Of a stretch of 64,000 nucleotides of DNA, positions 1 through 12,350 are shown piece by piece. The notes beneath the pieces are model-generated. The model saw only the letters and a program-made list of their open reading frames with translations. It did not search any database and was not told the DNA's origin. The DNA comes from Phanerochaete sordida (taxonomy: Eukaryota > Basidiomycota > Agaricomycetes > Polyporales > Phanerochaetaceae). The stretch's first letter is position 1. Each line of letters opens with the position of its first letter. The translations under genes were made by a program, and so were the position numbers. The DNA lies in contig BPQB01000006.1 in NCBI GenBank assembly GCA_019973155.2, forward strand, positions 496,001 through 560,000. Reading direction: 5' to 3'.

Positions 1-893
<893 letters not shown>

Positions 894-1658
894 GAGTGCG
901 AAGGGACGCAAAAGGACAATGTAGAGTAACGTCACCAAAGGAGAAAAGCACCATGTATCAATATCTCGGTAGTTCGCTCGCATTTAGGGCACAATGCTAG
1001 TCTTTCGCGCACTTCGCTCGCTCCTGCGAGTCACACGTGGGCAGTGACTGCTGCCTATCGACCTTGATATGAGTACGTACATGCAACATACTTTCTTGGT
1101 TCATCTGCTAATCCCTATGTGTGCAGCTGAGCGCCTCGGACACCCTGGAGGTCGCCCACAAGGACGTTAACATTTCCTGATTGCTAGGCCGAGACTAAGA
1201 CGCCGCCGAGTCGAGTTTATTGTCGCTTGAGGCCTCATTGTGGTAGTTGGTCATCTCCACGCAAATATTAGCCTCGATACGCCATGGTGAGGCAGGGTAA
1301 GAATTGCGTTGACCGTATCATACATGCAACCAGCGGTCTGTCAAGGTCTGTGGTTCTCCGAGCTGCTTGCGCATTATGCATTACGTCTAACCCGAACTGC
1401 AGTTCGCGCCACGGGTACAATGGCCGGCGGTCGAGTGCTCAATGTATAAGATAGCATGCTCGTTACCGAGGACGGCGATGCCCCAGCCCGGACTCCCAGG
1501 TTCAATCTGAGCGAATTGTATGGGGCAGGTAAAGCGTGGGGTATCTGCAATGACGTTCAGGATAGAGATGCCTAGGCTTATAACGGCGAACCTGGGCTCC
1601 CATTCTCCACCGTCTTCCACACAGCCCCGTCCGAGCTCTCAGTATCTCGAAGAAAATT
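894..1658. other. intergenic region
   Basis: It separates the P5C dehydrogenase stop from the O-methyltransferase start. Short open frames occur on both strands, but none has recognisable protein character or splice partners. It presumably holds one 3' UTR and the promoter of the next gene. I see no repeat or RNA gene. Confidence 0.5.
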
Positions 1659-3629
1659 ATGACAGCAAATGAGAGGTGCGTCTTAGACGTCCTCCATCTC
1701 CATATCGAAGGCTGACCAACATCTGCTGCAGCGCGGTCCCAAACGCAATCGACGAGCTCAAGACTTTATCGAAGATAATCCACGACGCCGTCTCCACGAT
1801 CGAACATGTCACGACCTCACAGGGCTTGACCTTCCCGTCGCCGTACACCCCGGTGACTGCTGAGTCCGAGCGGCCTCGTATGCTCCCACAAGTGAACCAG
1901 GCTTGTGCTCAGGCGATCTCCGCGGCCTATCAGCTCATCAACGACCTGCGCGTGCCTCACGGCACGATTGGGACGGTCGCGATGCAGGTACGCTTGCAGC
2001 TTGACATCATCTGAATTGTCTCCACGATTTGACCTGCTCGGTGAACAGTATAGCCTGACGAGCTGCCTCGGCATCGCCGAGAAGGCCAATGTCGCCGAGG
2101 CTATCAGAGAAGCAGGACAGAAGGTCGGTCGCCCTCGTCCTGTATTCGACCGCGAATCGCAGCTAACGATGCGCAGGGTGCTCATGTCAACACCATCGCG
2201 CGTGCCAGCAACATCGAGCCTAGCAAGCTGGGTGAGCGCTGCGCCACCTTACAACAATGCGCCAATTCTGATCCTGTTCCAGCTCGGGTCCTTCGTGTCC
2301 TTGCTACCAACCACATCTTCGTCGAGGTTGCCCCGGACACTTTCGCCAATAATCGCGTCTCTTCATGCTTGGATACTGGGAAGTCTGTCAAGGATCTCAT
2401 GCAGAGGTATGCCATCTTCGAGGCTCTGCCCGCGCTGATCTTCATGGCCGTACAGCCCAGATATCAAGCACGCCGGGACAACGGGTTCTACTGCGACTGT
2501 AGGGCATTTGTAAGTTCACAGCCACAGCCACGGGTGGAAGCCGGCTCACAATCGGCCTAGTACGGACGAAGGCTTCAAGGCCTCAGGTTATCTGCAGGAA
2601 GCGTTGTTTGACCCCAAGTCCGCGACGTCTGAGGAACTGGACTGCACGGCATTTAACTACGCACTCAACACGAAGCTCTCGTACTGGGAATGGACCGAGC
2701 AGCCCACACACAAGCGGTACCATGACCGCTTCTCCATCACCATGGCCGCTGGAAAGTCCGCGACTGCGAACGACACGGTTTGGAAAGGTGCGGTTAATCG
2801 GTCACTGCACCGTCCAGACAGCTGATCAGACGTACCACAGCCTTCGACTGGCAGAGTCTCAAGGAAGATTCCCTCGTCGTCGACGTTGGCGGCGGCATGG
2901 GCGGCCAGACCCTCAAGCTTGCGGAGATGTACCCGCACCTCCGCTTCATCGTTCAGGATCGCGAGCAAGTCGTCAAGGCAGGCACAGCGGTACGTGTTGT
3001 AGCGACCCTCCGGCATGTCTTTCGTCCTTGACACTTCTCTAAGTTCTGGGATGAGAAGATGCCCGGTGCGCTGCAGTCCGGGAAGGTAACACTCCAGGGT
3101 ACAGCCAACCGCTCCCGCATCATGAAAAATATCTCACAAAAATCATGACAGCCCACGACTTCTTCCAGCCGCAGCCCGTGCGCGATGCCGCGGTGTTCTT
3201 CATGCGCAGCATCCTACACGACTGGGCGGACAAGTACTGCCTGGACATCCTCCGCCAGCTGCGCGAGGGCGCCGCGGCGAACACGCGCCTCGTCATCCTC
3301 GACAGCCTCGTCTCGTACGCGTGCGTCGAGCGCGACCTCGAGGGCATCCCGGGCGCCGCCCGCCCCGCGCCGCCTGCGCCGCTCCTGCCCAACCTCGGCC
3401 ACGCCGGTATCATCAACTACTACAAGGACATCCATGTGCGCGGTCCCCTTCTTTGGCCTGGTGGCGAACGCTGGCTGACTTTGTGTTGGAGATGCTGGAG
3501 ATGCTCAACGGTCGCGAGCGTACGGTCACGCACTTGGCAGAGCTCATGCACCAGACCGGTTGGAAGCTCGTGCAGGTCCAGCATGGTGTCCAGACTATCA
3601 CTGGCATGGTCGTTGGCGTGCCCGTCTAA
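1659..3629 (+). CDS. O-methyltransferase, SAM-dependent (plant/fungal OMT type)
   Basis: Transfers a methyl group from S-adenosylmethionine to a hydroxyl of a small, usually aromatic, substrate; the substrate cannot be read from the sequence. The first exon is very short (ATG at 1659, six codons, intron 1676-1731). The protein then has a helical N-terminal dimerisation/winged-helix region, the SAM-binding motif VDVGGGMGGQTL near 2876, the acidic segment ending IVQDRE, and the catalytic-histidine motif RSILHDWADKYCL near 3207. The last exon, with ERTVTHLAELMHQTGWKL, ends GVQTITGMVVGVPV. About eight short introns are needed. All family motifs are present and the gene looks intact. No polyketide synthase, terpene cyclase or P450 gene lies nearby, so it is not in an evident secondary-metabolite cluster. 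Confidence 0.82.
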
Positions 3630-3866
3630 CCGTAAATATGTTTGATGTATTATACTTTCCCAGTTGCACATACAAGAAAGCTGGAATATTGAACTTATCT
3701 GGGCATGACCCGGAAACATCGAGCATATCTGCGCGAGTTTTCTACTTCCTCTGAAAGTGAGTCTGAGGTCACGCTGAGGTAACGTCGAAACCCAGTAAGG
3801 TCATATTGATAATTAGGTGTGCACTGTGTTTCATGGAATATCCAGAGTGAGACGTGGAGGCGAACA

Positions 3867-5357
3867 TTAACGTCTCCGCCTGTCTCTGTCATCCCGGTAC
3901 CGGTCCCGACTCCTGCTCCTCCGCCTGTCACGATCACGACGGTCGTCGCGGTCTCGATCGTGTCTCCGGTCCCGGTCCTTTTCCCGCTCGCGGTCCTTGT
4001 CGTGCCGTGGGCTGCGGCTCCTGGTGCTCCTCTGGCGATGTCCGCTGTCGGGCACGTCAAACACCATATCGTATCCGTGGTCGCGATGCGCAGTACCGGC
4101 GCGGTAGCGTCGCGTCTCCTCGAGGTCCTCGCGCCCAGCGAAGCTGGAAGGCCCCATCTTTCGCCGAGGGCCAACCTTCGCGTCGTTGGACCACTGGCCG
4201 TTGTTAAGCCGCGAGACGGACTGTGAGCTGTGATATGACATGAGTGTGAGCAATAACCGCGGATAGTCGAACTTTGGATACGTACAAGTCGACCCATATC
4301 CTCCGATCGTCGACCAGCACGTTCTGCATCTTGAAGTACGCCTGCTCGGCGTCCTCGCGGCGGTCGAACTCGATGAACGCGTACTGGAGCGAGTCGCCCG
4401 TGCGCTTGTCGCGGATGACCTGGCAGCTCATGATCGTGCCGAAGCGCGAGAAGATGAGCTCGAGGTCCTCGTCGCGCGTCACGGGGTTGAGCTTGCACAC
4501 GAAGAGCACGTTCTCGGGCGGGCGCACGTTCGCGAACGGCAGGTCGCCGACCATCTCGAGCGTGAGCGCGGACGCCTCTGCCGACTTCTTGCGCCGGAGC
4601 TCCTCGGCCTCCTCCTCAGGGAGCGTCGCGAGCGGGTCTTCGTCCTCGGCGATGCGCGTCGAGTTGTCCGGCGGACGCGTGGGGATGCTGTCGGGGACAA
4701 CGAGGCCGTCGGGGTCGGGGAACGGGTCGTCTGCACAGAGGTCAGCACGCAAAAGGCCGTGATAGCTGCAGCAGCGGACGCACCAAGGAGCTCAACATGT
4801 CGTATCCGAACGTCCTTGAACGGTCTGCCCTCCTGGTCGACGAACACCTCGTTCAGCTTCTCCAACGTCTCAATCCCCTCCACGACGTGCCCGAACACGG
4901 CATGCTTCCCGTCCAGGTAGTCGATGTTCTCGCCCAGCGTGATGAAGAACTGGCTGCCGCAGCCGCCCTTGGTGCCGTCCTCGAGCGCAGGCGCAACGGC
5001 CATGGACACGGTGCCCTTGTGCCTGTGCTTCAGCCGCGGCACGAACTCTGGCGCGAAGTAGCGCGGGGCTTGCTTGCCCTGCTTCGAGGCAATGAGCGAC
5101 CAGATGCATTCGCCTCCTGTACCAGTTGCAGTAGGGTCTCCGGCCTGAGCTAAGAAGTCTTTGGAGACTAGAAGAGCGCGATTCAGTCTTCACGGACTTG
5201 ACGAAGGCTGCTGCTGCGACGTACCATTGAAGAAGGCGTGGAGGTTGTAGTAGTACACTTTACACAGCTTGAGAAAGTTCTCGCACGTCTTTGGGCAGGC
5301 CTCTACCTCCAAATCAATTACGATATCGCCCAAAGATGTCTCTAGGAGGACAGACAT
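3867..5357 (-). CDS. cyclophilin-type peptidyl-prolyl isomerase with RRM (PPIL4-like)
   Basis: Nuclear prolyl cis-trans isomerase thought to act on spliceosomal or transcription complexes. It starts [17 protein letters not shown], the conserved cyclophilin start. The isomerase core follows ([20 protein letters not shown] and VFGHVVEG), then a linker with [17 protein letters not shown], then one RRM ([13 protein letters not shown] for RNP2, [12 protein letters not shown] for RNP1). The C-terminus is a long Arg/Asp/Ser tail rich in RDRDRR and RSRSRD. This domain order is diagnostic for the PPIL4 family. Several introns interrupt it, including one in the cyclophilin part after HAFFN and one just before the Arg-rich tail. 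It is transcribed away from the O-methyltransferase, with facing 3' ends 237 bases apart. Confidence 0.9.
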
Positions 5358-5737
5358 CCCTCAGTGAGCGAGACGCTGCTCAAGATATGTGGGTCGTGGT
5401 GGACGCGGTCGAAGTGATGAGGCGCGCGTGCGGGTGGGGAGCGCCGCGGCGGAAGGAAGCAGAAGAAAGCACAGAACACCAGTCGTCCAGAACTTCCTCT
5501 GCAGATCCGCACCATGGAAAAGTCGTAAAGGTCGTTAATTAAACAGTTGTTAGATGACAAGAAGGGGATCTAGGATAACGACAGGTGCTACAGCGGGGAA
5601 GGAACGGCTACACAACCAACCAGCAGCTCGGTCTCTGTACTATACAAGTAAGCAAGCAAACAAACATCTCAAGCACATCCCCAGCACGGCTGGGGACATT
5701 ATTACAGATAAGGTACCCAACTCGACATCTAGCCTCC
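5358..5737. other. intergenic region between two minus-strand genes
   Basis: Holds the promoter of the PPIL4-like gene and the 3' UTR of the AT-hook gene. Small frames here read as low-complexity and I reject them. No other structure was seen. Confidence 0.5.
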
Positions 5738-7241
5738 TCACGCAGGTCCAACTTTGCGCCTCTTCTTCGGCTGCTCGTCGTCCGCCTCGCCCGAGTCGCT
5801 GCGCGCGCCGTTTACGACCTCCGCCATCTTCGTGCGCGACCGGCTCTTGGGCTTGTGCCCCGCGCGCCATGCGGGGGCCGCCGCGCTCTCCTCCGCCGCG
5901 CGTGTGCGGCTCAGCGAACGCGTGCGCCGCCGCTCGGCGTCGCGGCGCACAGGCGACGCGGTGCCGCGCCCGCGGCTCGTCTCTGGCTCGCTGTCCTCGA
6001 CGGTCGCTGCGGTCTTGGGCGCGCGCCCGCGCCGCTTCGGTGCGCGCGCGGACGTGGACGGCGAGGCTTCTGCGTCGGGCGCCGGGAGTGACTTGCGCGG
6101 ACGTCCGCGGGGACGCTTCGCCGGTGCGGACGACGCGTCGGCGTCCTTCTCCTTGCTCGCGCTCTCCGCTATGCTGACACTCTCCTCGGGTGCGGCGTCG
6201 ACGTCCATCGCGTCGTCTGGCTGCTGTTGTGATTTTGCCTTGGGCTTCGGGCGGGCGGGCGTCTTAGGCTTTGCTTCGCGGGCTTTGCCTGCGATCTCGT
6301 CGATCCCGCTATCTGACGCGCCGGAGGAGTCTTCGCCGTCTGAGCTCGCCTCCTTGTAGGCCTTGCGCACGCGTTTGCGGGTGCTGGAGCCGCGGGGCAT
6401 GCGCGCGCGGATGCCATGGCAGTTGAGACGGAGGCAGGAGACGAGCTTGTCGTTCTGCGGTGATGAGTCGGCGCGGAAACGGGCGCGTTTCACGTCGGTC
6501 TACGAGCAGCACATACTCAGATGCCTGCAATGCAAACAGAGCTTATGTGGGACTCACCGTGTGCTTCCCCTCATAGCACCAGCCATCCGGGGGACCTTGG
6601 CTGCCGTCTCCTTCGGTCGTTTTCCCGCAGCAGCCCCACAAGGTCTCGTATTCGGTCCCCTCCTTTGTCTTGCGTTCGTGGCCACCACGGCCGACACGCT
6701 CCACCTCAGCGCTCTCGTCGTCGTGCGGCACGAGGCAGCTTCTGTCGTCGTTCTCGACTTCGGTGTAGTCTTTGTGGCACCGCACGCAGTGCAGGCGCGG
6801 CGGGGGTGTCAGCGTCGCGAAGAACGTCGCGAGCGCGTCGATGACGGGCTGCTCTGTTCCGGGTATCTGGGCGAGGGTATATGCGTGGAGTGTCTTTGCG
6901 GGTATCGACAAAATGAGCGCGGTCAGCGACTCTGGCGTCGGCTCGAGCAGCGGGCGGATCGACTCTGGGATACCACCCAGGGCCTCGGATGCCCGCCGCG
7001 CGCCCTGCGCTACGGAGACAGAGTCCGATACGGATGGGGAGGGTGTACGGAGCTGCAGCTGAGCTACTTGTGCGTGGATATGTGTCGGTCCCTCCGAGGT
7101 GCCCTTTGCGGCGTCTTCATCGACAACATTCTCTGGCGAGGAGAGACGCGGGAGTTCTGCGAGGGTATCCTTCGGTGACGCCGACTCCCCTGCGACGGCA
7201 GTCTGGGTCGACTGTCTTCTGAGCAAGAATCCGAAGACCAT
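5738..7241 (-). CDS. nuclear protein with zinc-binding module and AT-hook
   Basis: Predicted 481 residues from two exons (7241-6558 and 6499-5738) joined across a 58-base intron. The N-terminal part has a helical stretch (residues ~75-140). A Cys/His-rich module follows, beginning LHCVRCHKDY, continuing with RSCLVPHDDE and LWGCCGKT, then WCYEGKHT, with LRLNCHGI just after the splice. The spacing suggests binding of one or two zinc ions. The C-terminal half is basic and disordered, with a canonical AT-hook (KRPRGRPRKSLP), a second hook-like PKRRGRAPK, and several basic stretches that could be nuclear localisation signals. The likely role is DNA or chromatin binding. The exact family was not recognised. 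Confidence 0.75.
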
Positions 7242-7721
7242 CTTGATGTGGCTAGCCTGCTAGCGATCGTAGGAAGGGTATGGGCGGTCTACGCGAGATA
7301 TCAGGACGATGACGGGTGTGTTACGCTGAGTGTGAGATGTGTGAAGGGTATTTTACGGTGTCGAACACGTTGAAAAGGTCGTGAATGTGCGTGGCGGACG
7401 AAGGGTAGAGTCAAAACACGCGTCGCTGGCGTGGCGGAGGCTGATAATTGGGCGCTTGTCGCGATCGCCAGGCGCGAGTGCAAAGCATCCCCGTGTATCC
7501 GCGCGTCGATGTCGACCTGCTATGTCTTCGGTCGTTTCAAACAGTCTGCTAAACTGGTTAGACTTAGTCCTTAGCATCGTTTTGATCTCGCAATAGCGAG
7601 CGGAATGTGTGGATAATCGACGCATCGCCCTTCCGTGCACGTGGGAGTTGCATGGCACACCTCTATCGGTGAGTTCTCCGCTGCGCATCTCTCCTCCAGA
7701 CCACCATCACAAGTCGGCGAG
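7242..7721. other. divergent promoter region
   Basis: Lies between the minus-strand AT-hook gene and the plus-strand Arb1-like gene, so it must serve as promoter for both. No TATA box or repeat is evident. An in-frame ATG at 7635 upstream of the chosen start of the next gene could extend that protein. Confidence 0.45.
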
Positions 7722-9880
7722 ATGCTTGTTGACGACGTTCCTGCCACTCCAGTTCATCCTTTGGAGCGTCCCTTTATAGTCTTTCCCCCGTGGCCAGATC
7801 CACCGGCCGGCGCAAAGATCCCCGTCTGGAGTGACTTCAAGCCCGTCGGCATTCGAGTCTCTCCCGACGAGGATGGCATCCAGCGCGATGGCCGTGGGAT
7901 TCCTACGGTGCGGCTCGCGTCCACCCACAGCCTGACCGACGCGGAGAAGAAGAAGCAGAAAGGCGGCAAGAAGCTGAAGAAGGTCGCCCGCGACGCGAAC
8001 GGGAGGGCTCGGCCTCTGGAATGGTACGAGGAATGGGAGGAGTACGAGACAACGCGGCGCGCAATCGTCGACCCGTAAGTCGCTGTGCTGCAGCAGAACC
8101 AGCTTTGCTTAACGCATTTCGCGCCATGCAGTGCGATCAACAGGATCGATCGCCTGCATATCGCGGCGGACGAGTTCAAAGCGTGCAGACCCTGGCCTCC
8201 GCCGCAGCCCGAGAAAAACCCATCCCTGATTTGGGAAATCGTGCGCGCCGCCGTGTTTCTGGTCTACAAAAGCATGTACTGACTTAACCACCAGTGGCGC
8301 CACTACATTGGGCTGTCCGCGCGGATCCCGTCCGAGGACAACAAGAAGCTCCAGCAGGATGCTTTCGACGGCGAGGACGAGGACGAAGACGGCGACGCGG
8401 GTGACGATTCGATTAACGTTACCGTCGTCGACGCTCAACAGGCACAAACTAACCGACGCCCTCGCCAGCCACCCTCACAGGAGCCCGACGAAGCTGCTGC
8501 TGCACGTCGCGAATACTGGCGCGAAGTGCGCGAGGGAAAGAAGGAGGCATTCCTCAATGACCCCGAAAACGCAGTCCGTATATTCTTCTCGAGCCACTGG
8601 CGTGACAAGGGCTACGTTCGGTGCGTAGCAATATGTCAGTGAGGTCCAGCAATGGTGCTCATCCACGCGATAGCTCCAAGGAAAAGTGCAAAGAAGGCCC
8701 CATCCTCATCGGGTACTTCCTCAGGTACCTCATTCGCAGCCGCGTCTTCCCAGAAGAAGAAGCGGCTCTCAAACGCGCAGCGGCGCTGTGCGACCGCGCT
8801 GGCGTGGAGCTAGAGGCGACGTGGACCCTGTCGGGCTGTCTCCCCGACAAAATCAGTAACGGCTTTGAGCAGCTCAACGGGGAACTGGGAAACCGCTACT
8901 CGTTCTACTACCAGCAGCCGGATGACGCAGAAGCCAACCCCGAGTCTGAGTCCGCCGCCGACACGAGCGAGCAACAGGACGAACAAACAGTCCAGCCCGC
9001 AACCGAACCTCGGACGCACGAGACAGAGCCAACGGTGCAGGTGATCGATCCTGACACTGTGGACCACGATGCGGCCGCCATGCGGGACGCGGTCAACGAC
9101 AACGTCGATGTGAACGGCGAAGAACCTACGCAGCCATTCGACATGGGTCCACAGGAGTCAAATCCTGTTGATGACGCAGCCTGGGGACCTCCCAAAACCA
9201 GACACCTTTTCGAAGTCCTGGGCCCGACTGCGCTGCCGTACACACATACGACGGGCATCGTCGAGTACTCGGTCCGCAAGATCGAGGAGATCATCTACCC
9301 GCCTCCAGCCTCCGCGCAGAAGGCGAAGAAGAAGAGCATGACGCCTGCGGAGGCTGTCGAGCAGGAGCTCACCCGGCGGCTCGCCGTCGTCGTGTTCACG
9401 CCGTGGGTCAAGATCGGCAACCACCTGGGCTCAGACGTGCCCCCGCCGCAGCTCCTGCCGGACTCGCGCGGGAAGGCCGTCGTGCCCGTGCTGAGCCGGG
9501 GCGAGGCGCGGATCTGGGCCGTCGTGAACTCGCCGCTGCCGCCCGCGCCGAACGACGCGGACAGCCCGTACGCGGCGTTCGACCCGCGGCGCGACGCGCT
9601 GCGCGTGCTCGTGCACCCCGAGACGGCCGCGCGCCTTGCGCCGCACGTCGGCATGGGCGTGCTCGCGCCCTGGGTGCAGATCGCGCGCAAGACGCAGCCG
9701 GGGCACGACACGCGGGAGCGCCCGCAGGTGTGGCAGGGGAGGCGCACCCAGGATAATCGCGGCGCGCCAGGGCAGAACGGCGAGCCGACGCCGTATTGGT
9801 ACATGGAGTCCGTGATGCTCACGCTCACCAGCTTCCATGCCGACAAGTACTTCCCCGGACAGGACGAAGAGGATGACTAG
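7722..9880 (+). CDS. Arb1-like protein (possible Argonaute siRNA-chaperone subunit)
   Basis: The N-terminus MLVDDVPATPVHPLERPF leads to a Lys-rich stretch, then, after introns, WRHYIGLSARIPSEDN, an acidic linker, FFSSHWRDKGYVR and GPILIGYFLRYLIRSRVFP, then EEEAALKRAAALCDRAG. The last block resembles the central block of fission yeast Arb1, which helps load small RNA onto Argonaute in heterochromatin silencing. The C-terminal half (LPYTHTTGIVEYSVRKI, then FTPWVKIGNHLG) is, as I remember it, conserved in agaricomycetes. Introns occur after RRAIVDP, before WRHYIG, and at ~8622-8670, where the join reads YVRSKEKC. The Arb1 link rests on remembered pattern similarity, not a search. A conserved basidiomycete protein of unknown function is the safe reading. 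Confidence 0.55.
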
Positions 9881-10181
9881 GTATCGGGTTCGAAATTTGA
9901 CCTTTTGTTCACTCTTGTATATCAATGTACTGCTATTCCAGGATGTAAAATAGTCTTTCATCTGCAGCTCATGCTCAAATCCTAACAAACACTTCCACGT
10001 ACGCTGTTGTCGCAGAAAATGTCGGAAAATAGCGCATAATAAATTCAATTAAGCGCCCTCTTTCTCCCCGCGCCAAACGTTCACAGATTCTTGTTCACTG
10101 CACCCATCACCCTCATACCTCTCCTTGAGGTCTATCCCTCTATCACTCTTCCACGAAAGGTCGTGTAAAGGACTCTTCGCC
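9881..10181. other. intergenic region
   Basis: An AT-richer stretch with TATAT-type runs near 9915-9960 that probably serves as terminator for the Arb1-like gene and promoter for SNRNP40. No gene seen. Confidence 0.45.
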
Positions 10182-11595
10182 ATGTCGAAACGACCCGGAT
10201 CCCCGCCCCCGCCTCCGGGCGGCGCCGTCATCAAGCGTGCACGGTCTTCACCCGCACCGTCCGACCAGCAGCAGATGATTATCTCGTCCGCAGGAGAGAA
10301 GGAGCAGGGTCTTGTGCGGACAGTCAAGCGTACCAGTGCGCTTGAGGCACCCATTGTCAGCCTGAGCGGGTCACACAGCGTACGTCCGTCTGGCCTGTCC
10401 GTGTCGAACCGCCTGCTGGCTCGTGCGGTACTGACCACACCCCGCAGGCTGAGATCATGAGCTGCCGCTTCGACCCCTCGGGCCAGAATATTGTTGCCTG
10501 CTCGGCCGACCGCAGCGTCTGTGCGTACCCCCTGCTCCCCGCGTCCTGCCCGCCCGCTCACGCCTTCTGCCGCAGCGCTCTGGAAGACGTACGCGCCGAA
10601 CACGAACTACGGCCTGCTCAGCGCGCTGCACAAGGCGCCGATCCTCGACGTGCACTTCAGCGCCGTGCACCCGCTGCTGTACACCGCGTCCGCGGACCAC
10701 ACGCTCGGCGTCGTCTCGCTCGCGACGGGCGAGCGCGTGCGCAAGCTGCGCGCGCACCGCGGCATCGTGAACAGCCTCGACAGGACCGTCAGCGGCGTCG
10801 CGGGCGGCGAGCTCATCGTGTCCGGCAGCGACGACGGCACCGTGCGCGTGTGGGAGGGCGGCGACGAGGGCGGGAAGGCGCCTGTCAAAGTCTGGGAGAT
10901 CGGCTGCCCTGTCACCGCTGTGTGCTGGAGCCCGGATGGCGCGGTTGTGTATGCGGGTGCAATAGACAACGAGATTCACGTAAGCCCTCTGTGCTGCTTC
11001 GTTTCTCATCTCTCTGAGCCTTGCGACTGCCTTAGGTCCTTGACATCCGTTCAGACGCCTCCCAGCTTCCTTCGCTCACAGGACATACCGACACGCCGAC
11101 GTCGCTTGCCGTCTCGCCGAACGGAAACTTCCTCCTCTCTCCCTCCCTCTCCAGCCAGACGATTATCCACGACATTCGCCCGTTCTCGCCAACGCCGTCG
11201 CGTATACATCGCGTGCTCATGGGCGCACCTGCTGGTTTCGAAAATACCCTTTTGCGCGGCGCCTGGAGCAGAGACGATGGTGGCAAGCGCGTTGGCGTCG
11301 GAGGTGCTGATCGCACAGTATGCATCTGGGACGTCGAAAGTGGACAGGTGCAGTATAAGGTGTGTGCTGTTACATGCGTGAGCCCTGGTCCGTCGGTGGC
11401 TTATCAGGCTTCACTCAGCTCCCTGGGCACAAAGGTACCGTCACAGCCGTCGATTTCCATCCCACGGAACCTATCGGTACGTCTTTTGTTCTTTACCATC
11501 GGCGTATGAATGTTGATTTCCGTTGTTCAGTCCTCACGGGAAGCAAGGATGGTACCATGCTACTGGGAGAGATCGAGCCGAGTGTCAAAGTCTAG
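10182..11595 (+). CDS. SNRNP40: U5 snRNP 40 kDa WD40 protein
   Basis: WD40-repeat beta-propeller subunit of the U5 snRNP, binding the Prp8 region of the spliceosome. The N-terminal tail (SKRPGSPPPPPGG, IIKRARSS-like) and the opening ALEAPIVSLSGH-type repeat are typical of this orthologue. Later blades show LLYTASADHTLGVVSL, GSDDGTVRVWEG, AVCWSPDGAVVYAGAIDNEI, VGVGGADRTVCIWDVESG and the final blade LPGHKGTVTAVDFHPTEPI-VLTGSKDGTMLLGEI, ending EPSVKV. The last intron boundaries are clear: exon 11419-11476, then an intron, then exon 11531-11595. The final two exons and the 3' flank are duplicated at 17660-18080. The symbol follows the human orthologue. Confidence 0.88.
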
Positions 11596-11837
11596 TTACA
11601 GTGCTGTTTGTATTCCTTTTGCTCTAAGGCTATCGATTTTGTCGTCTGTATGCGCCGAAACGTTTTCGTATCTTTCACTCTTCGACCACTCTGTGAGAAT
11701 CGTTCCCGAGCAGACGTTTCTGAAGACAATATCATGCTCTTGTTTGTTCCTGTTAGCATCCAAAGCTTCCGGTTGCCAAACAGGGAATGCAGTCGTAGAA
11801 TATCGACAGGTATTACAAGGGGCATTTCGTAGAGTGT

Positions 11838-12297
11838 CAACCTGTGATGAAGTGAGTATATACGCAGGCCGTAACGATATTACGCCCGTGTTCAACGCTG
11901 TGAGGCCCTCCGGGCCTCCTTATATATAGGAGAATATTAGAGTCGAGAATTCTACGGATAATCCGTCGCCTACGCTTGGCCTACGCCGACATGAAGCGAC
12001 GTCGACAGTCAGCGCCCGAGTCCGGTGAAGCTGAGCGACTCGCTCCAGCTGAAGGCATTCGTTGAGCCTGGCAGTAAATGTTTTACGCTGGATGTAGCAG
12101 GTGTTTGCCAAGTGCTTGCACGACGTTCGCGACGCAGCTTCCAGTGCAGTCTCGCGCCGGGTTCCGTCGTTCGCAGAATCTGACTCCCTTGGGCCAGTAT
12201 GGGGCAGATTGAGGGCTGCGAAGTTTTCGATTCAACCAAATCAAAATCCACTATATTCTAGAAAGGGCAGAGTAGCTCGTGTAGGTGTGGGTACTAC
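11838..12297. mobile_element. ~450-base insertion relative to the duplicate copy; possible solo-LTR remnant
   Basis: Comparing the two units, CATTTCGTAGAGT is followed here by ~450 bases before homology resumes at AAGTCACGGAAGAT; unit 2 goes across almost directly (18066-18097). The inserted segment starts TGTCAACC. It contains a GAGGCCCTCCGGGCCTCC inverted repeat followed by a TATATATA box at ~11922-11930, and a stretch ending GTCGACA occurs at ~12011. TG...CA ends and a central TATA fit a solo LTR, but I see no convincing target-site duplication. A deletion from unit 2 is equally possible. Confidence 0.3.
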
Positions 12298-12350
12298 TAA
12301 AGTCACGGAAGATCGGCAGACGTCGTGTGTGTGTCGTAATGGCAAGCCAC

